A DNA stretch of 64,000 nt from the NCBI RefSeq assembly GCF_009857435.1, contig NZ_WWCK01000002.1, positions 744,001 to 808,000 of the forward strand, written 5' to 3'. This document shows positions 34,646 to 43,430 of the stretch, piece after piece. Each line of letters starts with the position of its first letter. The first letter of the stretch is position 1. The notes beneath the pieces were generated by a model, which saw only the letters and a program-made list of their open reading frames with translations, was not told the origin of the DNA and did no database searches. The translations under genes were made by a program, and so were the position numbers. Origin of the DNA: Duganella rivi (lineage in GTDB: Bacteria > Pseudomonadota > Gammaproteobacteria > Burkholderiales > Burkholderiaceae_D).

Positions 34646-35290
34646 ATGAAGCCGCCTATTACGATCTTGAGCGTAGATGATCACCCCATGTTCCGCGAGG
34701 GCATAGCCAGCGTGATCGCCGACGAAGAAGATATGCAGCTGGTGGAAGAAGCCACCAACGGCGTGCAAGCGGTAGAAGCCTACCGCCGCTGGCAGCCCGA
34801 CGTCACGCTGATGGATATCCAGATGCCGGACATGAACGGCATCGACGCCACCCTCGCCATCCGCAAGGAATTTCCCAATGCCCGCATCGTGGTGCTGACC
34901 ACCTACGAGGGCGACGTGCTGGCGCAGCGCGCGATTGCAGCCGGCGCTTCCGGCTATCTGTTAAAGAGCATGCTGCGCAAGGAGCTGTTGGCGACCATCC
35001 GCTGTGTGCACGAGGGCCGGCGCAGCATACCGGCCGCCGTTGCCAGCGGCATTGCCGAGCATTGGCACGAGGGAGCGCTGAGCAAGCGCGAAATAGAGGT
35101 GCTGCAATTGGTGGCCGGAGGCCAGAGCAATAAGCGCATCGGCATGCACCTGGCGATTTCGGAAGAAACGGTCAAGGTGCACATGAAGAGTATCCTCGCC
35201 AAGCTCAATGCCAGCGACCGCACCCACGCCGTCACGCTGGCGATTGAACGCGGCATTCTCGATCTGCACGCCTGCGGCGTGATGCAGTAA
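34646..35290 (+). CDS. NarL-type response regulator
   Basis: 214 residues with an intact receiver: LSVDDHPMF, phospho-Asp in TLMDIQMP, Thr in VLTTYE and Lys in GYLLKSM. The LuxR-type HTH is LSKREIEVLQLVAGGQSNKRIGMHL with SEETVKVHMKSILAKL. It faces the propeller histidine kinase tail to tail with 4 bases between and is its likely partner. GAGGT directly abuts the ATG, an unusually short spacing, and a stop codon just upstream excludes a longer frame. Closely similar to the regulator at 41704. Confidence 0.93.
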   Translation: MKPPITILSVDDHPMFREGIASVIADEEDMQLVEEATNGVQAVEAYRRWQPDVTLMDIQMPDMNGIDATLAIRKEFPNARIVVLTTYEGDVLAQRAIAAGASGYLLKSMLRKELLATIRCVHEGRRSIPAAVASGIAEHWHEGALSKREIEVLQLVAGGQSNKRIGMHLAISEETVKVHMKSILAKLNASDRTHAVTLAIERGILDLHACGVMQ

Positions 35291-35294
35291 ACCT

Positions 35295-38294
35295 TTACGC
35301 TGCTTCGCGCATCAGCCAGCGGCGCAGCGCACCGCGCCTGCGCTGGTAGACCGCCGCAGCCGGCGCCCGCACTTCCACCACCGTGCCCAAGCCGGGGCGG
35401 CACCACAAGTCCAGCGTTGCGTCGATTTTCACGGCGCGCTCGCGCATGCCGATCAAGCCCCAGTGGCCGGGCAGCTCGCCGGCCGCCAGCACCTCATCCG
35501 AAATGCCGCGCCCATCGTCGCGCACTTGCAGCGTGACGTAATCCTGTGCATAGCCGAGTTCCAGCTCGATGCGGCACGCGTCCGAGTGGCGGAAAGCGTT
35601 TAGTAGCGCCTCGCGGCCGATGTGATACAGGTGCTCGCCGGCCGGTTCCTTCAAGCCTGCCAACTGGCCAGTGACGATCAGCGCGAAATCGGCCGCGTGC
35701 TCTTCACGCAGCTGTTGTCCCAATTCGCTGAACAAGCGCGGCAGGTCGTGCTGGTAGGACGCCAGCTTGCGCAAGCCGCTGACTTGTTCGCGTCCCTCGG
35801 CCAGCACTTCGTCGGCCTGGTTGAGAATTTTCTCCACCAGCTGATAGGCCTCGCCGCCCGGCGGCAGGCGCTTGAGCAGGGTTTGCACGCGCAGCATCAA
35901 GCCTTGCACGCTTTGCAGGAAGGTGTCGTGCAGTGCGCGGGCAATGCGCTCGCGTTCATCGGCGCGGTCTTCCAGCCCGCGGCGCAATTGATTGGTCACG
36001 TGCTGAAGGCGCAGGCGGTAGGCGATCCACAGCAGCAGGCCCACGCCCACGGTGCACAATACTTTGAACCAGGCGGTTTCGATAAAGGTGGGCGGAATGC
36101 TGAAGTCCAGTTGCGCTTCCTGCAGATTCCACACGCCGTCCTCGTTGGCCGCCATCACGCGGAAGCGGTACTTGCCCGGATCCAGATTGGTATAGAAGGC
36201 CTGGCGGCGCGTGCCTGGGTCTTGCCAGTCGCTGTCGACGCCATCGAGCCGATAACGGAAGCGCACCCGTTCCGGCACGCTGAGACTGAGGGCCGTGTAA
36301 TCGAGCCGCAAGCTGCTGGTGTTTTTCGGCAGCTGCAGGCCCTGCACCGGCGTGTAGTGCTGCTCGCCGATGGCCAACCCCTGCACCAGCACCGCCGGCG
36401 GCACCGGGTTGCGGACGATGCGCGACGGATCGATCCAGTTGATGCGGTTGGCCGTCGCCATCCATAGCAGGCCGTCATCGCCAAGCACCAGAGAAGGCAT
36501 GGGACGCAACTGCGAAGCCGCGCCGAGCAGGCCGTCATGCGCGTCGAAGCGTTCGTATTCCACCTCATGGCCTTGCAGGCGCCGGGCCAGCGCCACCTGT
36601 TCCGCGCTGATACGGGTTAAGCCCTCGGTGCCGAACAGCCAAAGATCGCCGCGCGCGGTGACGGCGATGCCGGACACGCCGCGGAAAGTCTCGCCCTTGC
36701 GGCCATGCAGCGGCACAAAGCGTTCGCCGTTGAACCACGCCACGCCGCGTTCACCGCCGGCCCACAGCTGGCCGCTATTGCGGTACATGGTCAGTACATT
36801 GCCCAGCTCCAGTCCCAGCTCGGCGCCGTACATGGTGACCGTGCCGCCCTCCAGCTTGACGATGTGATTGCGGATGTAGCCGGCCCACAGCACGCCGTTG
36901 CCGCCGTCGGTCAAGCAGGTCGGGAACTGGTCGGCCATCCCGGGCGTGGTGAGGGGCAGGGCAGGCTGGCGCTGCCACTCGCCGTTCTTCAGCAAATACA
37001 AGCCCTCGCGCACGATGGAGACCCACAGTCCGCCGCCGGCGGCGCGGCTCATGGCTTGCACCTCGTAGCTGCGCGCTTCCGGCGGCAGCGGGTAGCGTTC
37101 GACACGGCCACTGTCCACGCTCCAGACTTCGTCGTCGTTGCCGGCCCACAGCACGCCGTCCGGGTCGCGGTACAGCGCCGAGATATGGCCGGACAGCACG
37201 CTGCGCCGCTCGCCTTCCGGCCCCAGCGCGTGCAGCGCGCCGATACGGTCGCCGGCCCACACGCCGCCGCCGTTCACCGGCGCAATCGCCGGGTGATTGA
37301 AAATGGTTTGCAGCGGCAGCGTGAGCAAGCGGTTGCGGCGGAAGCGATTCAGTCCGGCCGAGGTGCCGATCCAGACATTGCCCTCGCGATCCTGGAAGAA
37401 GCTTTGCGGCAGGCCGCCGCTCAAATCCTGCTGGTGGGCGGTGTCGCTGCTGCCGGCGTTGCGCCGCTCCATGCCGCCGGCGCGGAACAGCCACATATTG
37501 CCATCGCGGTCGTAGTGCATATTGTTGCCGGCGAGGGCAGGCTTGGCCGCCGCCGCACCGTCCGGCGCCGATGGCTGCATGCGGTAGTAATTGTCGACGT
37601 CGGAGGCCCACACTGTGCCATCGGGTGCCAGCGATAAGCTGCTTAAATCGCCGGCGGGCCACGCCGGCTGGAATGGCGAGCGGGTGTCTGCGCGGCTGTA
37701 AATCCCGGCCTGCATTGCCACCCACTGCCGCCCGCTGCGATCGAACAGCACTTGGCGCGCGCGCCGTTTCGGCAGGCCGGCCTCCGCGCCGATGGTGACG
37801 AAACGGTCGCCATCGAGCCGCGCCAGGCCGTCGCGCGCCGCCACCCACAGCACGCCGTCCGGCCCGCGGGCAATGCTGGTAATGGCGCCGGATGGCAGTC
37901 CTTGTCCAGCGACGAAGTGGCGCGCCTGGCCGTTGTGGAAGTAGCTGATGCCGCCGCCCATGCGGTAGCCGACCCATAGCCCGCCTTCGGGCGGCGCGTA
38001 CAGGGTGCGCACGTTGGAGGAGAGCAGGGCGTGGCCTTCCACGCTGTCCATGCGTTCGTAGCGGCGGCCGTCGAAGCGGTACAAGCCGGTGCCGGTGGCC
38101 AGCCATAACCAGCCATCGCTGGTCTGTGCGATGTTGAGGATATCGACCGGCGCGGTATCGAGTGCGCCCCACGCGGTGTGGGTGTACTGCTCTTGCAGGC
38201 GGACTGCCGGCTGTTGGGCTGATGCGGGGGCGCACCAAAGCAGGCCGCATAAAGCTGCGGCATGCAGGAGCAAAGATGCGCGTGCAGTCGTCAT
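35295..38294 (-). CDS. Two-component histidine kinase with beta-propeller sensor (Reg_prop - Y_Y_Y)
   Basis: 999 residues. A signal peptide (LLLHAAALCGLLWCAPASAQ) precedes many repeated propeller blades (SDGWLWLATGTGLYRFDG, PEGGLWVGYRMGGGISYF, REGNVWIGTSAGLNRF). The Y_Y_Y domain follows (SLRLDYTALSLSVPERVRFR), then one membrane helix near 748, a HisKA_3 dimerisation helix with the phospho-His in RIARALHDTFLQS (about 788), and an HATPase (GREALLNAFRHSDA, VRDDGRGI, GHWGLIGMRERA). The periplasmic propellers probably sense a ligand, in other species often oligosaccharides. Likely partner: the NarL regulator ending 4 bases away. Confidence 0.95.
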   Translation of the reverse strand: MTTARASLLLHAAALCGLLWCAPASAQQPAVRLQEQYTHTAWGALDTAPVDILNIAQTSDGWLWLATGTGLYRFDGRRYERMDSVEGHALLSSNVRTLYAPPEGGLWVGYRMGGGISYFHNGQARHFVAGQGLPSGAITSIARGPDGVLWVAARDGLARLDGDRFVTIGAEAGLPKRRARQVLFDRSGRQWVAMQAGIYSRADTRSPFQPAWPAGDLSSLSLAPDGTVWASDVDNYYRMQPSAPDGAAAAKPALAGNNMHYDRDGNMWLFRAGGMERRNAGSSDTAHQQDLSGGLPQSFFQDREGNVWIGTSAGLNRFRRNRLLTLPLQTIFNHPAIAPVNGGGVWAGDRIGALHALGPEGERRSVLSGHISALYRDPDGVLWAGNDDEVWSVDSGRVERYPLPPEARSYEVQAMSRAAGGGLWVSIVREGLYLLKNGEWQRQPALPLTTPGMADQFPTCLTDGGNGVLWAGYIRNHIVKLEGGTVTMYGAELGLELGNVLTMYRNSGQLWAGGERGVAWFNGERFVPLHGRKGETFRGVSGIAVTARGDLWLFGTEGLTRISAEQVALARRLQGHEVEYERFDAHDGLLGAASQLRPMPSLVLGDDGLLWMATANRINWIDPSRIVRNPVPPAVLVQGLAIGEQHYTPVQGLQLPKNTSSLRLDYTALSLSVPERVRFRYRLDGVDSDWQDPGTRRQAFYTNLDPGKYRFRVMAANEDGVWNLQEAQLDFSIPPTFIETAWFKVLCTVGVGLLLWIAYRLRLQHVTNQLRRGLEDRADERERIARALHDTFLQSVQGLMLRVQTLLKRLPPGGEAYQLVEKILNQADEVLAEGREQVSGLRKLASYQHDLPRLFSELGQQLREEHAADFALIVTGQLAGLKEPAGEHLYHIGREALLNAFRHSDACRIELELGYAQDYVTLQVRDDGRGISDEVLAAGELPGHWGLIGMRERAVKIDATLDLWCRPGLGTVVEVRAPAAAVYQRRRGALRRWLMREAA

Positions 38295-38456
38295 GGTGCG
38301 GGTGGGAGGGCGGATGTGGCGATTTTAGCACCTATTCAAGCGCAAGTTGAGATCCCCCAAAAGGAAGGGGCAAACACGATCAATCCCGGTGATGTGTGAA
38401 ACCGACAGTCTCTCTACACTGTGCGCACGATTTACTTACTGGAGCTATGCTAAATC

Positions 38457-38720
38457 ATGAAAATGTATATCGTGTCGGTGGCCGTCGGCCTGCTGGTCGG
38501 CCTAATCTACGGATTTCTGAACGTACGTTCGCCGGCGCCGCCGGTGATAGCGCTGGTCGGCCTGCTGGGCATGCTGGTGGGCGAGCAGCTGCCGCCGCTG
38601 CTGCGCCAGCTGTGGCAGCCGGACGCCCCCAAGGTGTCGTGGATCGAAGACCACGTCAAGCCGCATTGTTTCGGCCAACTGCCATCCGCGCAGAAGTCCG
38701 ATGAAACTAGGAGTAGCTAA
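38457..38720 (+). CDS. XapX domain protein (DUF1427)
   Basis: 87 residues with two hydrophobic helices: MKMYIVSVAVGLLVGLIYGF and APPVIALVGLLGMLVGEQ. The pattern VGLLVGLIYGFLNVRSPAPP is characteristic of XapX-domain proteins, whose role is unknown. Its stop codon overlaps the amidohydrolase ATG by one base (TAATG), so translation is coupled. GGAGC (38441) is far from ATG 38457; ATG 38463 is an alternative start. Confidence 0.88.
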   Translation: MKMYIVSVAVGLLVGLIYGFLNVRSPAPPVIALVGLLGMLVGEQLPPLLRQLWQPDAPKVSWIEDHVKPHCFGQLPSAQKSDETRSS

Positions 38721-40642
38721 TGTCGCAAACAACCCCTGACCTGATTCTGCATCGCGGTTTATTCACCACGCTGGACCGCAGCAATCCCCACGCCGAAGCT
38801 GTCGCCATCAAGGACGGCAAATTCACCCACGTCGGCCGTGCCGACGAGATCATGGCGCTGGCCGGCCCGCAAACCCAGGTTATCGACCTGAAAGGCAAGC
38901 GCGTGCTGCCAGGCCTGATCGACAACCATTGCCACATCATTCGCGGCGGTTTGAATTTCAACCTCGAGCTGCGCTGGGACGGCGTGCGCTCGCTGGCCGA
39001 CGCCATGGCCATGCTGAAGGCGCAAGTGGCGATCACGCCGGCGCCGCAATGGGTGCGCGTGGTCGGCGGTTTCACCGAACACCAATTTGCCGAAAAACGC
39101 TTGCCGACTATCGAGGAACTGAACGCGGTGGCGCCGGATACGCCGGTGTTCATCCTGCACCTGTACGACCGCGCGCTGCTGAACGGCGCCGCGCTGCGCG
39201 CCGTCGGCTACACGAAGGACACGCCGGAGCCGCAAGGCGGCCAAATCCTGCGCGACGGCTCGGGCAATCCAACCGGCCTGCTGCTGGCCAAGCCGAATGC
39301 GTCGATCCTGTATTCGACCTTGTCGAAAGGCCCGAAACTGCCGCTGGAATACCAGGTCAACTCGACCCGCCACTTCATGCGCGAGCTGAATCGCCTCGGC
39401 GTGACCGGCGTGATCGATGCCGGCGGCGGCTTCCAGAACTACCCGGAAGACTACCAGGTGATCCAGCAGCTGGCCGACGCCAAGCAGCTGACCATCCGCA
39501 TGGCCTACAACCTGTTCACGCAAAAGCCCAAGCAGGAAAAGGAAGACTTCCTGAACTGGACGCAAAGCGTGAAGTACCAGCAGGGCGACGACTATTTCCG
39601 CCACAACGGCGCGGGCGAGATGTTGACTTTCTCGGCGGCCGACTTTGAAGACTTCCGCCAGCCGCGTCCCGACATGCCGGAATCGATGGAAGACGATCTG
39701 GAAGGCGTGGTGCGCGTACTGGCGCAGAACCGCTGGCCATGGCGCATGCACGCCACTTACGACGAAACCATCAGCCGCGCGCTGGACGTGTTCGAGCGCG
39801 TGAACCAGGACATTCCGCTGGAAGGCTTGAACTGGTTCTTCGACCACGCAGAGACCATCTCTGACCGTTCGATCGACCGCATCGCCGCGCTGGGCGGCGG
39901 CGTCGCCGTGCAGCACCGCATGGCGTATCAAGGCGAATACTTCATCGAGCGTTACGGCCACGGCGCGGCCGAGGCCACGCCGCCGGTCAAGAAGATTCTC
40001 GAGGCGGGCGTGAAAACCTCGGCCGGCACCGACGCCACCCGTGTGGCTTCGTACAATCCGTGGGTATCGCTGGCCTGGCTGATCACCGGCAAAACCGTGG
40101 GCGGCGCACAGCTCTACCCGCGCGCCAATTGCCTCGACCGCGAAGCCGCGCTGCGCATGTGGACTGAGAACACCACCTGGTTCTCCAACGAAGAAGGCAA
40201 GAAGGGCCGCATCCAGGTGGGCCAGCTGGCCGACATGATTGTGCCGGACAAGGACTTCTTCGCCTGCGCCGAAAGCGAAATCTGGGATATGACTTCCGAC
40301 CTGACCATCGTCGGCGGCAAAGTGGTGTACGCGGCTGGCGCTTTCGCCAGCCACGACACGCTGCCGCCGCCGGCCATGCCGGATTGGTCGCCGGTGCGCC
40401 GTTTCGGCGGCTACGCCGGCTGGGGCGAGAAGCAGGGCACCAGCCGCGCCGCGCTCAAGGAACTGGAGAAGCGCCAATTGCAGCAAAAGCGCGAGCGTGA
40501 GCAACAGGCCGCGGCCTGCGGCTGCGCCAACAACTGCAATGTGCACGGCCACCAGCACGCCAACGCGTGGGGCAGCAAGCTGCCAACCTCGGATCTCAAG
40601 AGCTTCTGGGGTGCGCTGGGCTGCGCCTGCTGGGCGGTATGA
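38720..40642 (+). CDS. Amidohydrolase family protein (YtcJ-like) with Cys/His-rich tail
   Basis: 640 residues. The metal-dependent hydrolase fold is shown by LKGKRVLPGLIDNHCHI (HxH-like), HATYDE, FFDHAET, and the late Asp in TSAGTDATRV, with the C-terminal composite beta-domain GQLADMIVPDKDFF. YtcJ-like enzymes act on amides or related bonds; substrate unknown. The last 70 residues are odd: a helical linker (LKELEKRQLQQKREREQQ) then ACGCANNCNVHGHQHAN, a possible metal or cofactor site, and a second Cys pair in GALGCACWAV. AGGAG precedes the ATG. It lies in an operon between XapX and DoxX genes. Confidence 0.92.
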   Translation: MSQTTPDLILHRGLFTTLDRSNPHAEAVAIKDGKFTHVGRADEIMALAGPQTQVIDLKGKRVLPGLIDNHCHIIRGGLNFNLELRWDGVRSLADAMAMLKAQVAITPAPQWVRVVGGFTEHQFAEKRLPTIEELNAVAPDTPVFILHLYDRALLNGAALRAVGYTKDTPEPQGGQILRDGSGNPTGLLLAKPNASILYSTLSKGPKLPLEYQVNSTRHFMRELNRLGVTGVIDAGGGFQNYPEDYQVIQQLADAKQLTIRMAYNLFTQKPKQEKEDFLNWTQSVKYQQGDDYFRHNGAGEMLTFSAADFEDFRQPRPDMPESMEDDLEGVVRVLAQNRWPWRMHATYDETISRALDVFERVNQDIPLEGLNWFFDHAETISDRSIDRIAALGGGVAVQHRMAYQGEYFIERYGHGAAEATPPVKKILEAGVKTSAGTDATRVASYNPWVSLAWLITGKTVGGAQLYPRANCLDREAALRMWTENTTWFSNEEGKKGRIQVGQLADMIVPDKDFFACAESEIWDMTSDLTIVGGKVVYAAGAFASHDTLPPPAMPDWSPVRRFGGYAGWGEKQGTSRAALKELEKRQLQQKREREQQAAACGCANNCNVHGHQHANAWGSKLPTSDLKSFWGALGCACWAV

Positions 40643-41064
40643 TGCGCGCGCCGGCGATTGCAACTGCCGCGGCGCGCGCGCCGTGGATACGCTCGGTGTG
40701 TTTGCTGCTGCTGTGCGCCGCCTATCTGCAGGGCGGCATCAACAAGCTGACCGACTTCAATGCGGCCATCGGCGAGATGCAGCATTTCGGCCTGTCGCCG
40801 GCGGCGCCGCTGGCGGCGCTGGTGATTGCGCTGGAGCTGGGCGCTTCGGTAGCCATCCTCACCGGCTTCTATCGCTGGCTGGGCGCGGGCTTCCTCGGCG
40901 TGTTCACGCTGGCGGCCACCTTCGTGGCTAACCGCTACTGGGAGATGTCCGGCATGGAGCGCTTTGCGGCGGCTAACAGTTTTTACGAGCATCTCGGCTT
41001 GACCGGCGCTTTCCTGCTGGTGGCGTGGCTCGATTTACAAAAGGGTAGTAATGGAACGCGGTGA
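40639..41064 (+). CDS. DoxX family membrane protein
   Basis: 141 residues, four membrane helices: SVCLLLLCAAYLQGGINKLT, PLAALVIALELGASVAILTG, FLGVFTLAATFVANRYW, and LGLTGAFLLVAWLDLQ. The YLQGGINKLTDF pattern and loop architecture match DoxX. It overlaps the amidohydrolase stop (40642) and the next gene start (41051). The frame could begin further upstream at 40567, but that part copies the amidohydrolase reading and lacks DoxX similarity. Confidence 0.86.
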   Translation: MMRAPAIATAAARAPWIRSVCLLLLCAAYLQGGINKLTDFNAAIGEMQHFGLSPAAPLAALVIALELGASVAILTGFYRWLGAGFLGVFTLAATFVANRYWEMSGMERFAAANSFYEHLGLTGAFLLVAWLDLQKGSNGTR

Positions 41065-41707
41065 TATCAAACAAGGCGTGGCGCTGGGCTTCCTGGCCGG
41101 CTACGTGGACACGCTGGGCTTTGTGGGTTTGTTCGGCCTGTTCACGGCCCACGTCACAGGTAACTTTGTCTTGATCGGCCGCGCCTTGATCGAGCCTTCG
41201 CAAGCGATCGGCATCAAGCTGATGGTGTTCCCGGTGTTTATCCTGTTCGTGGCCTTGGCGCGGCTGGCGATCCTGCACTGGGAGCGCAGCGGCGGCAAGA
41301 CTTTGCGCAACAGCTTCCTGTTCCAGCTATTCGTGATGCTGGCGACGGTGCTGTGCGCGTGGCAGGCCGCGCCGGTGGTGGAAGCGTCGGCGCCACTGAC
41401 GCTGCTTACCGGTTCGCTGTGCGCCGGTGCGATGGCGGTGCAAAACGCTTACGGCAAGCTGCTGCTGGGGAAGGCTGCGGCCACCACCGTCATGACCGGT
41501 AACGTGACCACGCTGGTGATCGAGATGGTCGATTCGCTGCGCGGCGATAAGGAGGCGATCGGCCGCTGCAAGAAGCTGGCATGGCCGGTGTTCGCGTTCG
41601 CCGCTGGCTGCATGAGCGGCGGCGTGGCGTTTGTGCTGGCTGGCTTCCACGGCTTGCTGCTGCCGTGTGTCTTGCTGGCTGGCCTGGCTTTTACAGCAAA
41701 GGATTAA
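41051..41707 (+). CDS. DUF1275 (YoaK-like) membrane protein
   Basis: 218 residues with six to seven membrane helices. Typical motifs are FLAGYVDTLGFVGLFGLFTAHVTGN near the N-terminus and ATTVMTGNVTTL near residue 145, both conserved in DUF1275. Function unknown; the fold resembles small transporters. AAGGG lies 5 bases before ATG 41051, and the gene overlaps the DoxX gene by 14 bases. Its 3' end overlaps that of the convergent regulator (41704). Confidence 0.92.
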   Translation: MERGDIKQGVALGFLAGYVDTLGFVGLFGLFTAHVTGNFVLIGRALIEPSQAIGIKLMVFPVFILFVALARLAILHWERSGGKTLRNSFLFQLFVMLATVLCAWQAAPVVEASAPLTLLTGSLCAGAMAVQNAYGKLLLGKAAATTVMTGNVTTLVIEMVDSLRGDKEAIGRCKKLAWPVFAFAAGCMSGGVAFVLAGFHGLLLPCVLLAGLAFTAKD

Positions 41708-42336
41708 ATCGTAATAATCCCGCGCTTCAGGGCGATCGTCACCGCGTGGGTGCGGTCGTTCGCGGCCAGCTTGGCCAGCACATTCTTCATGTGGGCCTTG
41801 ACGGTTTCCTCGGAAATCGACAGGCGCTCCGCGATGCGGCGATTGGAATGCCCACTCGCCGCATAATTCAACACCTCCATCTCGCGTGAACTCAACGGGC
41901 CCTGGCCCATGTGCTGGGCCAATTCCATCGCGATCTCCGGCGGGATGCGGCGCTGGCCGATATGGACACCGCGCACGGTGTCCAGTAAATCCTTGCGCAG
42001 GGTGCTCTTTAAAAGGAAGCCCGCCGCGCCGGCTTGCACCGCGCGCAGAATCTGCGCATCGCCCTTGTAAGTGGTGAGCATAACAACGCGCGCGTTGTTA
42101 TGCTCGCGCCGTATCTCCTGCAAAGCTGTCACGCCGTCTATCTCCGGCATGGCGATATCCATGATGGTGACGTCGGGCCGCAGCTCGTTGAAAGCGGCTA
42201 TGGCCTCGCGGCCGTCGCAAGCCTCTCCCACCACGCACATATCGCTTTGCGTGGAGATGGCTTCGGTGAGACCTGCGCGCAGCAGCGGGTGGTCGTCTAC
42301 AACGAGAACCGAGATGGGAGAGGGCATGGTACTCAT
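41704..42336 (-). CDS. NarL-type response regulator
   Basis: About 210 residues. The receiver is intact (LVVDDHPLL, phospho-Asp in TIMDIAMP, Thr in MLTTYK, Lys in GFLLKST), with a LuxR HTH (LSSREMEVLNYAASGHSNRRIAERL, SEETVKAHMKNVLAKL). It is a close paralogue of the regulator at 34646, sharing DDHP, SEETVK and ANDRTHAVT-type segments. No kinase is adjacent, so it may work with the propeller kinase at 35295 or another distant one. It follows the MBL-fold gene by 35 bases. Start uncertain (42366 GTG, 42336 or 42327). Confidence 0.9.
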   Translation of the reverse strand: MSTMPSPISVLVVDDHPLLRAGLTEAISTQSDMCVVGEACDGREAIAAFNELRPDVTIMDIAMPEIDGVTALQEIRREHNNARVVMLTTYKGDAQILRAVQAGAAGFLLKSTLRKDLLDTVRGVHIGQRRIPPEIAMELAQHMGQGPLSSREMEVLNYAASGHSNRRIAERLSISEETVKAHMKNVLAKLAANDRTHAVTIALKRGIITI

Positions 42337-42371
42337 ATGGCAAATTTTCACAATGTTCGCTGACACGAAAC

Positions 42372-43310
42372 TTACTGGCGCAGTTGGCTATACGCGACAG
42401 GCACCCACTGATAGCCCTTGCCATTGCTGCGCAAATGGCCTAGGCCAGGGAACGACAGGTGGGCTACGCCGACCAGCGTGCCATCCTTGGCCACGGCCTG
42501 GAATACCTTGGCGCGGGCGGCGGCAGCGGCCTTGGCGTCGCTGTCGAAACCAATGGTCACTTCCGGGTGGTCGAACTGCACCGCGCCGACGTGGATCAGG
42601 TCACCGAGCAGCACCAGCTTTTTGCCCTTGCTCTCCACCGTGTAGATAGTGTGGCCCGGCGTGTGGCCGTAGCTCGAGGTGGCGCGGATGCCCGGCGCCA
42701 GTTCGGTGTCGCCGCTGAATGGCTTCAGGTGCTGGTTCGCTGCGTATGGCGACAGCGAGACCATCGCGCCCTGGAAGAAGCCCTTGCTGTCGGCCGGCGC
42801 TGTATCTTGATTCGCCTGGCTCAGCCAAAAATCGGTATCGCGTTGATCGGCGCGCACCACGGCATTCGGGAATACCGCTTGCGCATTGGCTGCGAGGCCG
42901 CCCACGTGGTCTGGATGCAGGTGGGTCAAATAAATTTCATCGATCTGCTCCGGCTGATAGCCAGAGGCCTTGATGTTGGCGGCCAGCTTGCCGAGGGTAG
43001 GGCCGAACAGGCCGCCGGCGCCGGCGTCCACCAAGATTAATTTGCTGCCGGTGTTGATCAGGAAGCCATTGACCGAGGTCTCGGTCGGCACGGTCTGGAA
43101 GTTGCGCGCCAGCGCTTTGGTGGTGACGTCCGCTGGTTCATGCAGCAGTTTGTCCATCGGCAGGTCAACGGTGCCGTCGCTGACGGCGGTCACTTCAAAG
43201 TCGCCCAGCATGATGCGGTGGAAACCGGGAGCGTTGGTGCCGGCCAGCGGGGCGGCGGCGAAAGCCGGTGCTGCAACGGCGAGTGCGGCAAACAAAGGTG
43301 AAAATTTCAT
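42372..43310 (-). CDS. Exported metallo-beta-lactamase-fold hydrolase
   Basis: 312 residues. The signal peptide is MKFSPLFAALAVAAPAFAAA. Zinc-binding motifs are THLHPDH near residue 130, GHTPGH near 215 and GDLIHVGA (Asp and His ligands). The family includes quorum-quenching lactonases, arylsulfatases and other hydrolases; the pattern VDAGAGGLFGPTLGKL is common to uncharacterised MBL proteins. Probably periplasmic. AAGGA precedes ATG 43310. It is divergent from a LysR gene with a clear T-N11-A box between them, so the LysR protein is its likely regulator. Confidence 0.92.
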   Translation of the reverse strand: MKFSPLFAALAVAAPAFAAAPLAGTNAPGFHRIMLGDFEVTAVSDGTVDLPMDKLLHEPADVTTKALARNFQTVPTETSVNGFLINTGSKLILVDAGAGGLFGPTLGKLAANIKASGYQPEQIDEIYLTHLHPDHVGGLAANAQAVFPNAVVRADQRDTDFWLSQANQDTAPADSKGFFQGAMVSLSPYAANQHLKPFSGDTELAPGIRATSSYGHTPGHTIYTVESKGKKLVLLGDLIHVGAVQFDHPEVTIGFDSDAKAAAAARAKVFQAVAKDGTLVGVAHLSFPGLGHLRSNGKGYQWVPVAYSQLRQ

Positions 43311-43392
43311 TCTGGCGTCCTTAACAATTCATCGATAAGACGAAGTATGCTGCTTTGCAAAAAATGGCACAATATGCAAAAAGGCAAATAGT

Positions 43393-43411
43393 CTTTGCGT
43401 GTAATGCAAAG
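43393..43411. promoter_or_regulatory. LysR-type T-N11-A operator
   Basis: CTTTGC (43393-43398), GTGTAAT, GCAAAG (43406-43411): a perfect 6-bp dyad containing TGCGTGTAATGCA, which fits the LysR T-N11-A rule. A second AT-rich TTGCA..TGCAA dyad lies at about 43354-43378. Both are between the divergent MBL-fold and LysR genes. Confidence 0.65.
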
Positions 43412-43430
43412 ATGTGTTGACGAGGAAATG

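Noticed and set aside
38759..40663. Long minus-strand frame opposite the amidohydrolase (634 codons)
   Set aside because: Antisense shadow: Arg/His-rich, no motif, no ribosome site. The plus-strand amidohydrolase is fully supported.
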